Source: Pseudoselenomonas ruminantium (GTDB lineage Bacteria; Bacillota; Negativicutes; Selenomonadales; Selenomonadaceae). Taken from it: a stretch of 64,000 nucleotides of DNA. The stretch is from contig SVBX01000006.1 of assembly GCA_015058655.1 (NCBI GenBank), forward strand, positions 1-64,000, given 5' to 3'. The notes beneath the pieces are model-generated. The model was not told the DNA's origin. It did no database searches and saw nothing but the letters and a program-made list of their open reading frames with translations. Made by a program: the position numbers and the translations under genes. This document shows, piece after piece, positions 16,580 to 25,674 of this stretch; the first letter of the stretch is position 1; the number at the start of each line of letters is the position of its first letter.

Positions 16580-19108
16580 ATGTCAAAACGCAGAGTTTTT
16601 GAATTGGCCAAGGAATTTAATACAGATAGCAAGGTTGTGCTTGATATTCTCAAGCGACATAACTATAAAGTTAATAATAATTTCAGCGGCGTAGGCGAGG
16701 CTGAGTATGAAGTAGTGAAGCAGGAAATGCAGAAGTCAGGCAAGGCTGCAGCTCCCGCCAAGAAGAAGCCGGAAAAGGACTATAGCAGCCAGGATGGGCG
16801 TGTCAAAACGGAAAAGACTAATCAGCCCAAGGAGAACGCCGCAGCGGAGAAGGCCAAGAGGCCTGCACAGGAAAAGGAAGAACGCCAGATGCATCGAGAG
16901 CAGCAGCCTGTTCATAGCGAACGCAAAAAAGAAGAGCCGAAGAAGGAAAGCCACTCTGAGCACCGTGACCACAAAGAACATAACAATCGCAATGAGCGCA
17001 ATGACCGCAACGAGAAGAGCGAGCGCAGCGGAGAGCGTCAGGGGGGCGGCCGCGACCACAAGAATGATGGCAAGGGCAGCAATAACAATGGCCGTGATGG
17101 GCACAAGGGCAATGGACGCAGCGAGAAGAACGAGCGCGGCGGCCGCAAGGGCGACAAGAACGACCGCAACAATGGCAATAACGGTTTCAACAACAATGAT
17201 CGCCGCGGCGGCCGCAAGAACAAAGGCAACAAGCGTGGCAGTGCCCCGCAGCCGGCACCGAAAGCGCAGATTGCCCGTCCCACCCATATCAAGGTAGGGG
17301 AGAGCATCGCAGTCAAGGACCTGGCTTCCAAGATGAGCTATACGGCTGCGGAAGTCATCAAGAAGCTCTTCATGATGGGCGTCATGGCTACCATCAACCA
17401 GGAGATTGACTATGATACGGCTGCTCTGGTGGCGGCTGAGTTTGGCGTGGCCTGCGAGGAACTGCCTCCCGAGGTTGACCCCACTCTCATTCCCGAGATT
17501 GAGGATGATCCTAAGTCCCTGAAGCTTCGTCCCCCTGTGGTGACGGTCATGGGCCATGTCGATCACGGCAAGACCTCCCTGCTGGATGCTATCCGCAACA
17601 CCTCTGTGTCTACCCATGAGGCAGGCGGCATCACCCAGCACATCGGTGCTTATCAGGTCATGTGCCAGGGCAAGAAGATTGTCTTCCTGGATACTCCGGG
17701 CCATGAGGCCTTCACGGCTATGCGTGCCCGTGGTGCTCAGATTACGGATATCGCAATCCTGGTAGTGGCGGCAGATGATGGTGTCATGCCCCAGACTGTC
17801 GAGGCTATCAACCACGCCAAGTCTGCTGATGTTCCCGTCATTGTGGCTATCAACAAGATTGACAAGCCTGGTGCCAATCCGGACCGTGTGAAGCAGGAGC
17901 TCATGGAACATGGCCTGGTGCCCGAGGAATACGGTGGAGACACCATCATGGTGCCCGTTTCTGCCAAGAAGCGCATGGGCCTTGACAACCTGCTGGAAAT
18001 GGTCCTGCTGGTAGCCGAGGTCAAGGAGCTCAAGGCCAATCCGAACCGTGATGCCCGCGGTGTCATTGTCGAGGCAAAACTGGACAAGGGTCGCGGCCCT
18101 GTGGCTACCGTACTGGTGCAGAATGGTACCCTGCGCATCGGCGATTCCATCGTCTGCGGCACAACCTACGGCAAGGTTCGTGCCATGGTCAACGATAGGG
18201 GCGACAATGTGAAGAAGGCCGGCCCCTCTGTGCCGGTGGAGATCCTTGGTCTTAATGATGTGCCTTCTGCCGGTGACATTCTGGCTGTGTTGGAGGAGAA
18301 ACAGGCTCGCTCCATTGCAGAAGCTCGCGTAGAGCGTCAGCGCACCAAGCTTATCAAGGCCAAGAAGGTATCCCTTGATGACCTCTTCCAGCAGATTCAG
18401 GAAGGCGAGATCAAGGACCTCAACATTGTAGTCAAGGCTGATGTTCAGGGTTCTGTTGAGGCTCTCAACAGTTCGTTGCTGTCCCTTAACAAGAACGATG
18501 AAGTGCGCGTTGCCATCGTGCATTCCGGCGTTGGCGCCGTCAACGAAAGCGATGTCATGCTGGCTTCTGCTTCCAACGCCCTCATCATCGCCTTCAATGT
18601 GCGTCCCGATGCCAATGCCCGCAAGATGGCAGACAATGAGAACATCGATATCCGCACTTACCGTGTCATCTATGATGCGCTGAACGATGTGAAGGACGCC
18701 ATGAGCGGCATGCTGAAGCCCAAGTACAAGGAAGTTATCCAGGGTCGTGTGGAAATCCGCAAGGTCATGAAGTTCTCCAAGGCACTGGTAGCAGGTTCCT
18801 ATGTGCTGGACGGCAAGATCTTCAACAACTCCAAGATCCGCATCATTCGCGACAACATCGAGATCTTTGACGGTGAGCTGGATTCCCTGCGCCGCTTCAA
18901 GGATGAGGTCAAGGAAGTGGCCGCTGGCTACGAGTGCGGTATCTCCATCGTGGACTTCCGCGACTTCCAGGAAGGGGACATCATCGAAGCCTATACCATG
19001 GAAGAGATTGCTACTTCTATTACCGAGGCCAACAAGGCCGCTGCCAAGCGCCGTGAGGAGCAGGCTAAGGCCGCTGAGGCTGCCAAGGCAGAAAACGAAA
19101 ATAAATAA
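16580..19108 (+). CDS. infB: Translation initiation factor IF-2
   Basis: IF-2 (842 residues) is a GTPase that delivers initiator tRNA to the 30S subunit and promotes subunit joining. The N-terminal IF2_N subdomain (residues 1-55) is followed by a charged Lys/Glu segment and a highly repetitive Asn/Arg/Gly/Asp-rich linker (about residues 110-230). A second IF2_N domain comes before the G domain, which shows [12 protein letters not shown] (G1), DTPGHEAF (G3), and NKID (G4). Domains II to IV follow, ending with a short Lys/Ala/Glu tail. The low-complexity linker is expected for the family, although it is long here. GGGGTGG precedes ATG 16580. Confidence 0.97.
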   Translation: MSKRRVFELAKEFNTDSKVVLDILKRHNYKVNNNFSGVGEAEYEVVKQEMQKSGKAAAPAKKKPEKDYSSQDGRVKTEKTNQPKENAAAEKAKRPAQEKEERQMHREQQPVHSERKKEEPKKESHSEHRDHKEHNNRNERNDRNEKSERSGERQGGGRDHKNDGKGSNNNGRDGHKGNGRSEKNERGGRKGDKNDRNNGNNGFNNNDRRGGRKNKGNKRGSAPQPAPKAQIARPTHIKVGESIAVKDLASKMSYTAAEVIKKLFMMGVMATINQEIDYDTAALVAAEFGVACEELPPEVDPTLIPEIEDDPKSLKLRPPVVTVMGHVDHGKTSLLDAIRNTSVSTHEAGGITQHIGAYQVMCQGKKIVFLDTPGHEAFTAMRARGAQITDIAILVVAADDGVMPQTVEAINHAKSADVPVIVAINKIDKPGANPDRVKQELMEHGLVPEEYGGDTIMVPVSAKKRMGLDNLLEMVLLVAEVKELKANPNRDARGVIVEAKLDKGRGPVATVLVQNGTLRIGDSIVCGTTYGKVRAMVNDRGDNVKKAGPSVPVEILGLNDVPSAGDILAVLEEKQARSIAEARVERQRTKLIKAKKVSLDDLFQQIQEGEIKDLNIVVKADVQGSVEALNSSLLSLNKNDEVRVAIVHSGVGAVNESDVMLASASNALIIAFNVRPDANARKMADNENIDIRTYRVIYDALNDVKDAMSGMLKPKYKEVIQGRVEIRKVMKFSKALVAGSYVLDGKIFNNSKIRIIRDNIEIFDGELDSLRRFKDEVKEVAAGYECGISIVDFRDFQEGDIIEAYTMEEIATSITEANKAAAKRREEQAKAAEAAKAENENK

Positions 19109-19123
19109 GCAGTGAAATATTTG

Positions 19124-19169
19124 ACAGGAAACGCAGGCTGGCATATAACCAGGCCCTGTCGTTTCCTGT
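19124..19169 (+). terminator. Hairpin between infB and rbfA, possible partial terminator
   Basis: A 10-bp perfect outer stem (19124-19133 with 19160-19169) encloses a second CTGG/CCAG pairing and is followed by TTCTTT. It lies inside an otherwise continuous operon, so it would act as a partial terminator or an RNA-processing or stability site. Confidence 0.6.
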
Positions 19170-19191
19170 TTCTTTATGAGGAGGTGTTTCC

Positions 19192-19578
19192 ATGAGCCAG
19201 TTGCGAGTGGAAAAAGTACAGGAATTGATGAAACAGGAGATCAGCTCCATTATTCTGCGGGAACTAAAGGATCCCCGCATTGGTTTTGTGACGGTGACCT
19301 CTGTGGAATGCACGGGAGACCTGCGGGAAGCAAAGGTTTATGTGAGCCTCATGGGTAATGAGCAGCAGGTGAAGGACTGCTGGCAGGGCCTTCAATCCTC
19401 TCTTGGCTTTGTACGGCGTGAAATTGGCAAGCGCATCCGTCTGCGCTTCACCCCGGAAATCAGTTTCGTGGTGGATAAATCTCTGGATTACAGTGACCAT
19501 ATCCAGAAACTGCTCTTGAAGATCCAGGCAGAAGAAGGCACGCAGATGAATGAAGAAACAAAGGGTGAGGAAGCATGA
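19192..19578 (+). CDS. rbfA: 30S ribosome-binding factor RbfA
   Basis: RbfA (128 residues) binds the 30S subunit and helps 16S rRNA maturation, notably at low temperature. The KH-type fold is evident from VQELMKQEISSIILRELKDPRIGFVT and VTSVECTGDLREAKVYVS, followed by GFVRREIGKRIRLRFTPEISF. GAGGAGG is 9 bp before ATG 19192. Its stop overlaps the start of the next gene by 4 bp. Confidence 0.95.
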   Translation: MSQLRVEKVQELMKQEISSIILRELKDPRIGFVTVTSVECTGDLREAKVYVSLMGNEQQVKDCWQGLQSSLGFVRREIGKRIRLRFTPEISFVVDKSLDYSDHIQKLLLKIQAEEGTQMNEETKGEEA

Positions 19579-20561
19579 TGCTTACTCTGGAAGAAACCTT
19601 GGGACTGCTCAAGGGGGCAGAAAAAATCATCATCACTTCCCATGAGAATCCCGATGGAGATGCCATAGGCTCATCTCTGGCACTTGCCCGTTACCTGACG
19701 GTGATGGGCAAGGAAGCAATGGTCATGATAGATGATGAAATTTCCCCTGGCTTCAAAGTGCTGCCGGGAGCTGAAGAAATTGCAGCGCCGGAGGAAGGCC
19801 AGCAGTACAGTGCTGACTTGTTGGTGGTGCTGGATGCAAGCCTTGATCGGGTAGGAAAAGTGACGGAGGTTGTTTCCGCCCCCATTCTGAACATTGACCA
19901 TCATCCCACTAATGATGGCAAGGCAGAAAAACTTTACCTGGACGGAAAGCGGGCTGCAACAGCAGAAATCATCTATCAGCTGCTGGAACTGGCAGAAGCA
20001 GAGCTTGACAAGGAAATGGCTATGGCTCTTTACACGGGGTTGGCCACAGATACGGGCTTTTTCCGTTTCTCCAATACTACCCCTCTGACCATGAGAGCAG
20101 CGGCGAAAATGCTGGAGGCAGGAGCAGAGCCACATGTGATTTCCGAGTCGTTGGAGCAGCGTCCTTACTCCCATGTAAAGGGGCTGGCAGATGCTATGCA
20201 GCATATTGAGCTTTGGCATGGCGGCAGGGCAGCCGGTGCATTCCTGAGCTACGAAGTCATGGAGAGCATCGAGGCCACAGAGGGCCTTATCGACATGCTC
20301 CGCGTCATTGAGGGCGTAGATATCGCTGCAGTGATGAAGTACAAGGAGGAAGGCAAGGCTCGGGTAAGCATGCGTTCCAAGGGGGTAGATGTGAGCAAGA
20401 TAGCCATGCAATTTGGTGGCGGCGGCCATGTGAAGGCGGCTGGCTGCGGCATCGAAAAGCCCTTTGCCGAGGCTAAGGAAATGTTGCAAAGAGCTATAGA
20501 TGAAGCCCTTGCCCCCACAGATCCTGCAGACGACAAGGGAGAAGCCGGGGAGGTGCAGTGA
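19575..20561 (+). CDS. nrnA: Bifunctional oligoribonuclease / pAp phosphatase (DHH family)
   Basis: NrnA (328 residues) degrades short RNA oligonucleotides and removes the 3' phosphate from phosphoadenosine phosphate. DHH-domain motifs are HENPDGDAIGSSLAL (about 27-41), VVLDAS and NIDHHPTN. The C-terminal DHHA1 domain has the GGGGHVKAAGC motif (about 276-286). It is coupled to rbfA (ATGA overlap) and to truB. In Firmicutes nrnA is commonly found beside rbfA and truB. Confidence 0.92.
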   Translation: MMLTLEETLGLLKGAEKIIITSHENPDGDAIGSSLALARYLTVMGKEAMVMIDDEISPGFKVLPGAEEIAAPEEGQQYSADLLVVLDASLDRVGKVTEVVSAPILNIDHHPTNDGKAEKLYLDGKRAATAEIIYQLLELAEAELDKEMAMALYTGLATDTGFFRFSNTTPLTMRAAAKMLEAGAEPHVISESLEQRPYSHVKGLADAMQHIELWHGGRAAGAFLSYEVMESIEATEGLIDMLRVIEGVDIAAVMKYKEEGKARVSMRSKGVDVSKIAMQFGGGGHVKAAGCGIEKPFAEAKEMLQRAIDEALAPTDPADDKGEAGEVQ

Positions 20562-21442
20562 TGGCGTTATCTGGCTTCATAAATATCCTCAAGCCTCCTG
20601 GCATGAGTTCCCACGATGTGGTGGGGTTCGTGCGCAAGGTGCTGAAGGAAAAGCGGGTAGGGCATGCAGGCACGCTTGACCCTGCGGCTGCGGGAGTGCT
20701 GCCCATAGCTATAGGTCAGGCAGCCCGGCTGATTGAGTATCTGGAAATTACGGACAAGGTATATCGAGCGGAAATATGCTTGGGAATTTCTACGGACAGC
20801 GGAGATGACACAGGAAAGGTGCTGGAGAGAAAGGCGTTCATCATGCCCGCAGATTGCACCATAGAAAATGTCCTGTCAAAATTCCGGGGATATATCAAGC
20901 AGGTTCCTCCGGCTCATTCTGCCATCAAGATTGAGGGGCGAAAAGCCTGTGATTTGATTCGTCAGGGTGTAGAGGTGGAAATTCCCACAAGGGAGGTAGT
21001 CATTCACAGACTGGAACTGTTATCTTCTTGGGACGGAGGTTTCCGCATTGAGGTGGAATGCTCCAAGGGCACTTACATTCGCAGCCTTTGCATGGACATT
21101 GGCGAAGCTATGGAAATACCTGCCCTGATGTCTTTCTTGGTACGCCAAAGAGTAGGCAGTTTCGAAATAAGGGATGCCCTGACTTTGGAAGAATTTGAAG
21201 CCATAGGAGCTGAGGCAATCCTTTCCCCGGAACCTTTTTTGCACCATCTGCCTCGCTATGATCTGCGACAGGACAGAATGAAGGCTTTCCTGAACGGACT
21301 GTCTACCACGGACAGGTTTTATAAAGGGGACGATGGGCCTTTACGGGTGTATGCCGGCGATCAATTCCTGGGCATTGGCGGCTACAATATCAAAGACCAA
21401 AGCATCAGACCCCATAAGGTCGTGCAGATAGCGAGAAATTAA
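20561..21442 (+). CDS. truB: tRNA pseudouridine(55) synthase TruB
   Basis: TruB (293 residues) makes pseudouridine 55 in the T-loop of tRNAs. Motifs are GFINILKPPGMSSHDVV at the N-terminus, the catalytic-Asp block HAGTLDPAAAGVLPI (about residues 31-45), and VECSKGTYIRSL, followed by a PUA-like C-terminal end. ATG 20561 overlaps the nrnA stop codon and has GGGGAGGTG just upstream; a GTG at 20558 is also possible. Confidence 0.95.
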   Translation: MALSGFINILKPPGMSSHDVVGFVRKVLKEKRVGHAGTLDPAAAGVLPIAIGQAARLIEYLEITDKVYRAEICLGISTDSGDDTGKVLERKAFIMPADCTIENVLSKFRGYIKQVPPAHSAIKIEGRKACDLIRQGVEVEIPTREVVIHRLELLSSWDGGFRIEVECSKGTYIRSLCMDIGEAMEIPALMSFLVRQRVGSFEIRDALTLEEFEAIGAEAILSPEPFLHHLPRYDLRQDRMKAFLNGLSTTDRFYKGDDGPLRVYAGDQFLGIGGYNIKDQSIRPHKVVQIARN

Positions 21443-21462
21443 GCAGGGAGAGCGAGCATCCC

Positions 21463-22401
21463 ATGGAGATTTATAATAAACTGGCAGACTTAAAAAGCAA
21501 ATATCCCAAGTTGGTGGTTGCCCTGGGCATGTTCGACGGAGTGCACATCGGCCATCAGAGCATTGTTCAGCGGGCTGTGGAACTGGCAAAGAAAATCGGG
21601 GGCAAGTCCCTGGTCTTTACCTTCAGCAATCATCCGCTGTCGGTGCTGGCGCCAGACAGGATGCCGCCTCAAATTGGCAATAATTTCCTGCGGCAGGCCA
21701 GACTGGAAGCCTTGGGGGTAGATGTGCTGATGAACATCCCTTTTACCAGGGCTTTTTCCCAGGTAAGTCCTGAAGACTTCCTGCTGCTCCTGCAGGCTCA
21801 CTTTGCCCCGTGCTATGTGGTTACGGGTGCTAACTACACTTTTGGCGAGCGAGGCAGGGGAACCCAACGACTCCTATTGCGGGCAGGGAAGGACTATGGC
21901 TTTGAGGCGGAAATCTGCCCTACGGTGCTCCATGATGGCAAGCCCATCAGCAGCACGCGCATCCGGGAGTTCATCAAGGCAGGGGACCTGGAATCCGCTA
22001 ATGCTTTCCTGGGGTATCCCATGACCATCATCGAACGGGTTCAGCACGGAGATAAGCGGGGCCGTCAGTTGGGATTTCCCACGGCAAATATTGCCATAGG
22101 GGAGAATCGCGCAATCCTTCCCAAAGGTGTCTATGCGGCGGTGGCTAAGTACGGCGGTGAGTCTTATGGCGCTCTGGCTAATATTGGCAACAACCCTACC
22201 TTTGAAGGGGAACGGGCTGTGCGTCTTGAGGTCAATATTCAGGACTTCAATAAAAATATCTATGACCAAATGCTGACTGTGCAATTCCTTCGGCTTCTGC
22301 GCCCGGAGAAGAAATTTGCTTCTGTGGAACAGCTGGTGAAACAGATGCACCGGGATAGGGAGAAGGCAAAAAGCATTTGGTTAGGCCACATAGGGAAATA
22401 G
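21463..22401 (+). CDS. ribF: Bifunctional riboflavin kinase / FAD synthetase
   Basis: RibF (312 residues) converts riboflavin to FMN and FMN to FAD. The N-terminal nucleotidyltransferase domain has GMFDGVHIGHQ (about 23-33) and ISSTRIREFI (about 166-175). The C-terminal kinase domain has GRQLGFPTANI and later NIGNNPTF. It ends the rimP-ribF operon; no clear terminator is seen in the 116 bp after it. Confidence 0.95.
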   Translation: MEIYNKLADLKSKYPKLVVALGMFDGVHIGHQSIVQRAVELAKKIGGKSLVFTFSNHPLSVLAPDRMPPQIGNNFLRQARLEALGVDVLMNIPFTRAFSQVSPEDFLLLLQAHFAPCYVVTGANYTFGERGRGTQRLLLRAGKDYGFEAEICPTVLHDGKPISSTRIREFIKAGDLESANAFLGYPMTIIERVQHGDKRGRQLGFPTANIAIGENRAILPKGVYAAVAKYGGESYGALANIGNNPTFEGERAVRLEVNIQDFNKNIYDQMLTVQFLRLLRPEKKFASVEQLVKQMHRDREKAKSIWLGHIGK

Positions 22402-22517
22402 CGGACAGGGCGAAGCTGGATGTTGACTGAAAGCGAACTGAATGCCTGTGTCGTTTTGGCAGATAGTGACGATTGAGGAATTTATTGAAACCGAAGATAT
22501 AACTCGGAGGTGATTGC

Positions 22518-23558
22518 ATGAGCCGAAATAAATTGTATTTTGCTTCAGATTATCAGGAGGGGGCACATCCGAGGATTTTAGAGAAATTGGCAGAAACCAA
22601 CCTTTGGCACAGTTCAGGATATGGGACAGATGAAATCTGCGAGTCTGCCAGAGCTCGCATACGCACAGCCTGCGGGTGTCCTCAGGCAGATGTGCATTTC
22701 CTGGTAGGGGGGACGCAGACAAACGCTACGGTGATAGATGCCTTGCTGCGTCCCTATGAAGGCGTCATTGCGCCTGACAGCGGCCATATCAGCCTGCATG
22801 AAGCAGGAGCCATAGAGGCCAGTGGACATAAGGTTTTGACTATCCCACATCAACTGGGCAAGGTAACTGCTGAGGCTGTTGAATCGTGCTGCAAAGCATA
22901 TGAAGATGATTTGAACCGTGAACATATGGTTAAGCCGGGCATGGTGTATATCTCTCAGCCCACGGAGTATGGCACCCTGTATTCCCTGCAGGAGCTGAAC
23001 GAGCTTAGCAGGGTTTGCAGGAGCAAGCACCTTCCCCTGTATTTAGATGGAGCCAGGCTGGCCTATGCGCTGGCTTGCAAGGATAACAATGTCACCTTGA
23101 AGGACCTGGCTCAGCTTTGCGATGTTTTTTATGTCGGTGGAACTAAATGCGGGGCTATGCTAGGAGAGGCTGTGGTCATTCCCCGGCCGGGGCTGATACC
23201 GCATTTCTTCACTATCATGAAGCAGCATGGTGCTCTGCTGGCTAAAGGCAGGATGCTGGGTATCCAGTTTGATGTGCTGTTCGAGGATGGCCTGTATGAA
23301 TCAATAGGAAAGACAGCTTTGGAAGCAGCAGGCAAAATAAGAGCATGCCTTATCTCCAATGGCTTCAAGCTGGCCTTTGATTCCCCTACTAATCAGGTAT
23401 TCGTTAGCTTGAGCGAAGATGAGTATGAAAAACTGAGTCAGACGGTGGAGTTCAGTTTCTGGGAGAAGGCAGCGGATGGTCGGACGATAGTGAGGTTGGC
23501 GACCAGCTGGGCTACATCTGATGAAGATGTGGAGAAATTGGTGGCTGTGCTGATGTGA
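22518..23558 (+). CDS. Low-specificity L-threonine aldolase-like PLP enzyme
   Basis: A 346-residue fold-type I PLP enzyme of the beta-eliminating lyase / threonine aldolase family, which splits threonine into glycine and acetaldehyde. Visible motifs are YFASDYQEGAHP at the N-terminus, VGGTQTNATV, ISQPTEYGTLY, and LYLDGARLAYA. The PLP-binding lysine lies in YVGGTKCGAM (about residue 209). GGAGGTGATT, a near-perfect ribosome site, precedes ATG 22518. A strong bidirectional terminator follows. Substrate cannot be fixed from sequence alone. Confidence 0.85.
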   Translation: MSRNKLYFASDYQEGAHPRILEKLAETNLWHSSGYGTDEICESARARIRTACGCPQADVHFLVGGTQTNATVIDALLRPYEGVIAPDSGHISLHEAGAIEASGHKVLTIPHQLGKVTAEAVESCCKAYEDDLNREHMVKPGMVYISQPTEYGTLYSLQELNELSRVCRSKHLPLYLDGARLAYALACKDNNVTLKDLAQLCDVFYVGGTKCGAMLGEAVVIPRPGLIPHFFTIMKQHGALLAKGRMLGIQFDVLFEDGLYESIGKTALEAAGKIRACLISNGFKLAFDSPTNQVFVSLSEDEYEKLSQTVEFSFWEKAADGRTIVRLATSWATSDEDVEKLVAVLM

Positions 23559-23616
23559 TTCCTCCAAAGACAAAGAGTGGCAGCTTCTATTTTTCCATCA
23601 TCGTGTTTCCCTTCAT

Positions 23617-23653
23617 AAAAATAAGACGGGGCAGTTTGCTCCGTCTTATTTTT
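23617..23653. terminator. Bidirectional terminator
   Basis: A 13-bp stem (23617-23629 with 23641-23653) has A residues on the left and T residues on the right. It serves the aldolase gene on the plus strand and the exported-protein gene on the minus strand. Confidence 0.85.
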
Positions 23654-23693
23654 AGTGGTCTTAAAATGCAAGTATGGCGTACTGCGGATATTC

Positions 23694-24098
23694 TCAGCCT
23701 GCAGCTTTTTCCCAGTGGGTATTGGTGTGAGTGCGCCAGCGGAATTTCCCATGATATTCGGGGATATTAGGATTCTGGACATAGCAAGTGTAGGCTACAT
23801 ATTCTCCTGCGGGAACATAGATATCGTCCACATAGTGGCGAATGCCAACATCTGACCACATTTCTTGCCCGTTATCGGCGATGAGCGTGAGATCAATCTC
23901 TGTCCATTTTACATATGCTCCCTGATCGCCTGAGTTCTCGAAGTAGCCGACAACCTCCGCCTCTCCAGGTTCGTGCAGGTAGATATGCTCAATGCTGAAT
24001 TTGATATGCGGTTTTGCCTCTGCCCCCTGGGGAAGAGCAGCAGCCCAGACTATAGACAGGACAGTCAGAGCCAGTAATCGCAATGCCAGTGACCTCAT
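23694..24098 (-). CDS. Small exported protein of unknown function
   Basis: A 134-residue protein with a clear signal peptide: a basic start, a hydrophobic core (LALRLLALTVLSIVW) and an Ala-rich cleavage region ending QGAEA. The mature part of about 110 residues looks beta-rich, with two FEN/KWTEIDL-type strands and a Tyr/Trp-rich end. I do not recognise a family; it resembles small Ig-like extracytoplasmic domains. ATG at 24098 is chosen because AAGGAGG lies 8 bp before it, whereas the ATG 6 bp upstream is too close. The next gene upstream on the same strand is a putative lipoprotein about 235 bp away. Confidence 0.65.
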   Translation of the reverse strand: MRSLALRLLALTVLSIVWAAALPQGAEAKPHIKFSIEHIYLHEPGEAEVVGYFENSGDQGAYVKWTEIDLTLIADNGQEMWSDVGIRHYVDDIYVPAGEYVAYTCYVQNPNIPEYHGKFRWRTHTNTHWEKAAG

Positions 24099-24333
24099 AA
24101 ACATGCCTCCTTTTTCATCAGATAATTCACTGAATTCTTTATGCGCTTCTCTAATCGAATTCTATCATAAGACCATGCCTGAAACAAGCCGACTCGTAAA
24201 TTTATCTGTTTCGGCTAAGGCCAGATGCATGGTTCCGAAGGCATCCTGATACTCTGGCGGCAGATCATGATCGCTATTCAAGCATGCATTGTTGCCATCG
24301 CTGTAATTGAATACGATGGCAATGAATTCTGCG

Positions 24334-24921
24334 TTACAGAAGACCTTCTGTGTCTATCTTATCAAGAAAGAATTCAAGAAAGACACTTGTGCCGCACCAG
24401 CCGTGGGGCAGGGTGGAGGCACCGCCTTCGGCATAGACGGTGATTTTTTCATCGGTATCATAGAGAACCAGAAAGCGCAGAGAGGTTCCTAAAGCACTGT
24501 TTCGCAAGTTGCTGCCGTTTATGGCCGGGAGATTGTATTTCCTGATTATATTTTGCAGATCAAGCATCGCTTCTGCTGGCAGGTCTTTCTGAAATACCAG
24601 TGGGTTGGTGGTTCCTTGACGGTCACAGGACAGCAAGAAATGAGCCTTGTCACCCTTCCGTTCTGCTTCCAGAAGATAAACCCCGGCAGGGAGCGGAGGC
24701 AGGGCATTTCCATCTGATGATTTTGCTATGTTGCCTCTGTACTTGAATTTCAAGTAGAATTTTTTGATGTTGTCTGAGCTGATAACCTTCGGTGCATTGG
24801 GGGCGGAGAAATCAGCCAGACCTCCGCCAGTTGGCCTGTCAGAACAGCATCCCGAAGGGATAAAACTGAGCAATCCTAAAAATGCAAGCCCAAGGCACAG
24901 GCATGTTTTGTAAAGTTTCAT
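24334..24921 (-). CDS. Putative lipoprotein of unknown function
   Basis: A 195-residue protein with a lipoprotein-like N-terminus: Lys, then a hydrophobic stretch (LCLGLAFLGLLSFI) and PSGCC, which could be a weak lipobox. The mature part has a beta-rich feel, with FYLKFKYRGNIA, LPAGVYLLEAERKGDKAHFLLSC and LRFLVLYDTDEKITVYAEGG. I do not recognise a family. Three ATG codons in a row occur at 24927, 24924 and 24921; AAAGGA spacing favours the last. The 235 bp after it, before the next minus-strand gene, show nothing recognisable. Confidence 0.55.
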   Translation of the reverse strand: MKLYKTCLCLGLAFLGLLSFIPSGCCSDRPTGGGLADFSAPNAPKVISSDNIKKFYLKFKYRGNIAKSSDGNALPPLPAGVYLLEAERKGDKAHFLLSCDRQGTTNPLVFQKDLPAEAMLDLQNIIRKYNLPAINGSNLRNSALGTSLRFLVLYDTDEKITVYAEGGASTLPHGWCGTSVFLEFFLDKIDTEGLL

Positions 24922-25124
24922 CATCATGTTCCTTTCTTTGCTTTTGCATCAGCAACTGTGGAATGGTTCTATACAGTATATCGCATAAAATGAAGAATGT
25001 ATAAGAGAAGAATTAATTGCAAATGCAGTGTTCAATGTCTTAACAATCATATTTTAATTGCTAAAAAGTCTTGATTTTTCCTTGAGTATATGTATAAAAT
25101 TAAGAATAGAGGATATAACTCGGA

Positions 25125-25260
25125 AGAAGATGTTTCCCACCTCTATAGGTGGCGAGTTCCTTATTTACTAACAGGTGGTGAGCATATATCTCCCGCCTCG
25201 TTGAAACGCCAAGAGGAAGTTTTGCCTGCGGCAAAACTGAAACAACGGCGTTATAATTTA
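25125..25260 (+). other. Structured leader upstream of a small gene; AT-rich gap 24922-25319
   Basis: The 398-bp gap has no convincing gene. Its right half carries stacked inverted repeats: a 6-bp stem with 4-nt loop (25137-25152), and a 9-bp perfect stem with 3-nt loop (25218-25226 with 25230-25238) set inside an outer CGCC/GGCG pairing (25207-25210 with 25247-25250). This could be a regulatory 5' leader, or a leftover end of an IS200/IS605-type element. I cannot decide between these. Confidence 0.4.
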
Positions 25261-25319
25261 AAGGTGCCTTTAGTTTCACAAGGCATACCAAGAATATTCA
25301 TTACAGGGAGGAATTTTTA

Positions 25320-25538
25320 ATGGCGCGTCAAGTGAATTATGATCAGAAAATCGAGGCAATCAAGGCAAAAATTGAGACTAGGTCAGCACAACTGAGGGAC
25401 CTGAAGGAAGAGTTGGCAAAGATTGAAAAGGCTGCTGCTGCTAGCAAGAATGAGGAAATTGCTAATTTCATTGTTAGCAAAGGATTGAATCCGGCAGAAG
25501 TTTTGGCAGTTCTTCAGGAGAGATTTGGTCAGAACTAA
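25320..25538 (+). CDS. Small coiled-coil protein of unknown function
   Basis: A 72-residue charged protein. Residues 8-45 form a clear heptad-type helix (alternating Ile/Leu with Lys/Glu: QKIEAIKAKIETRSAQL and LKEELAKIEKAA). The C-terminus, IANFIVSKGLNPAEVLAVLQERF, looks like a short helix-turn-helix or helical hairpin, which gives the whole a loose resemblance to H-NS/nucleoid-associated oligomerisation regions. That resemblance is only suggestive. AGGGAGG is 8 bp before ATG 25320. It has its own terminator and a structured leader, so it is a single-gene unit. Confidence 0.65.
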   Translation: MARQVNYDQKIEAIKAKIETRSAQLRDLKEELAKIEKAAAASKNEEIANFIVSKGLNPAEVLAVLQERFGQN

Positions 25539-25622
25539 ATTTTGCATAATACATGCATCGAGGGATTGCCTGTTGAAACTTTACGGTTATGACTGATTGT
25601 CATCATTGATAAGGAATAAAAC

Positions 25623-25661
25623 AATAAGGCCAGCGTCTATTTTGAGGACGCTGGCCTTATT
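25623..25661. terminator. Bidirectional terminator between the small gene and glgB
   Basis: A 15-bp perfect stem (25623-25637 with 25647-25661) with a 9-nt loop has A and T residues at the flanks. It serves the coiled-coil gene and the convergent glgB gene. Confidence 0.9.
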
Positions 25662-25674
25662 GTCTTTGTCGATG

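Noticed and set aside
17041-17260. Repetitive GC-rich stretch in infB that might look like a tandem repeat or mobile element
   Set aside because: It encodes the Asn/Arg/Gly-rich linker normal for IF-2 proteins, with irregular repeats in frame.
16736-19144. Long minus-strand open frame opposite infB
   Set aside because: It is the antisense of IF-2, rich in Leu/Val/Ala/His as expected for the complement of this codon use.
25090-25320. Open frame of 76 codons in the structured leader
   Set aside because: It runs through the hairpins, has no ribosome site and no protein-like pattern.
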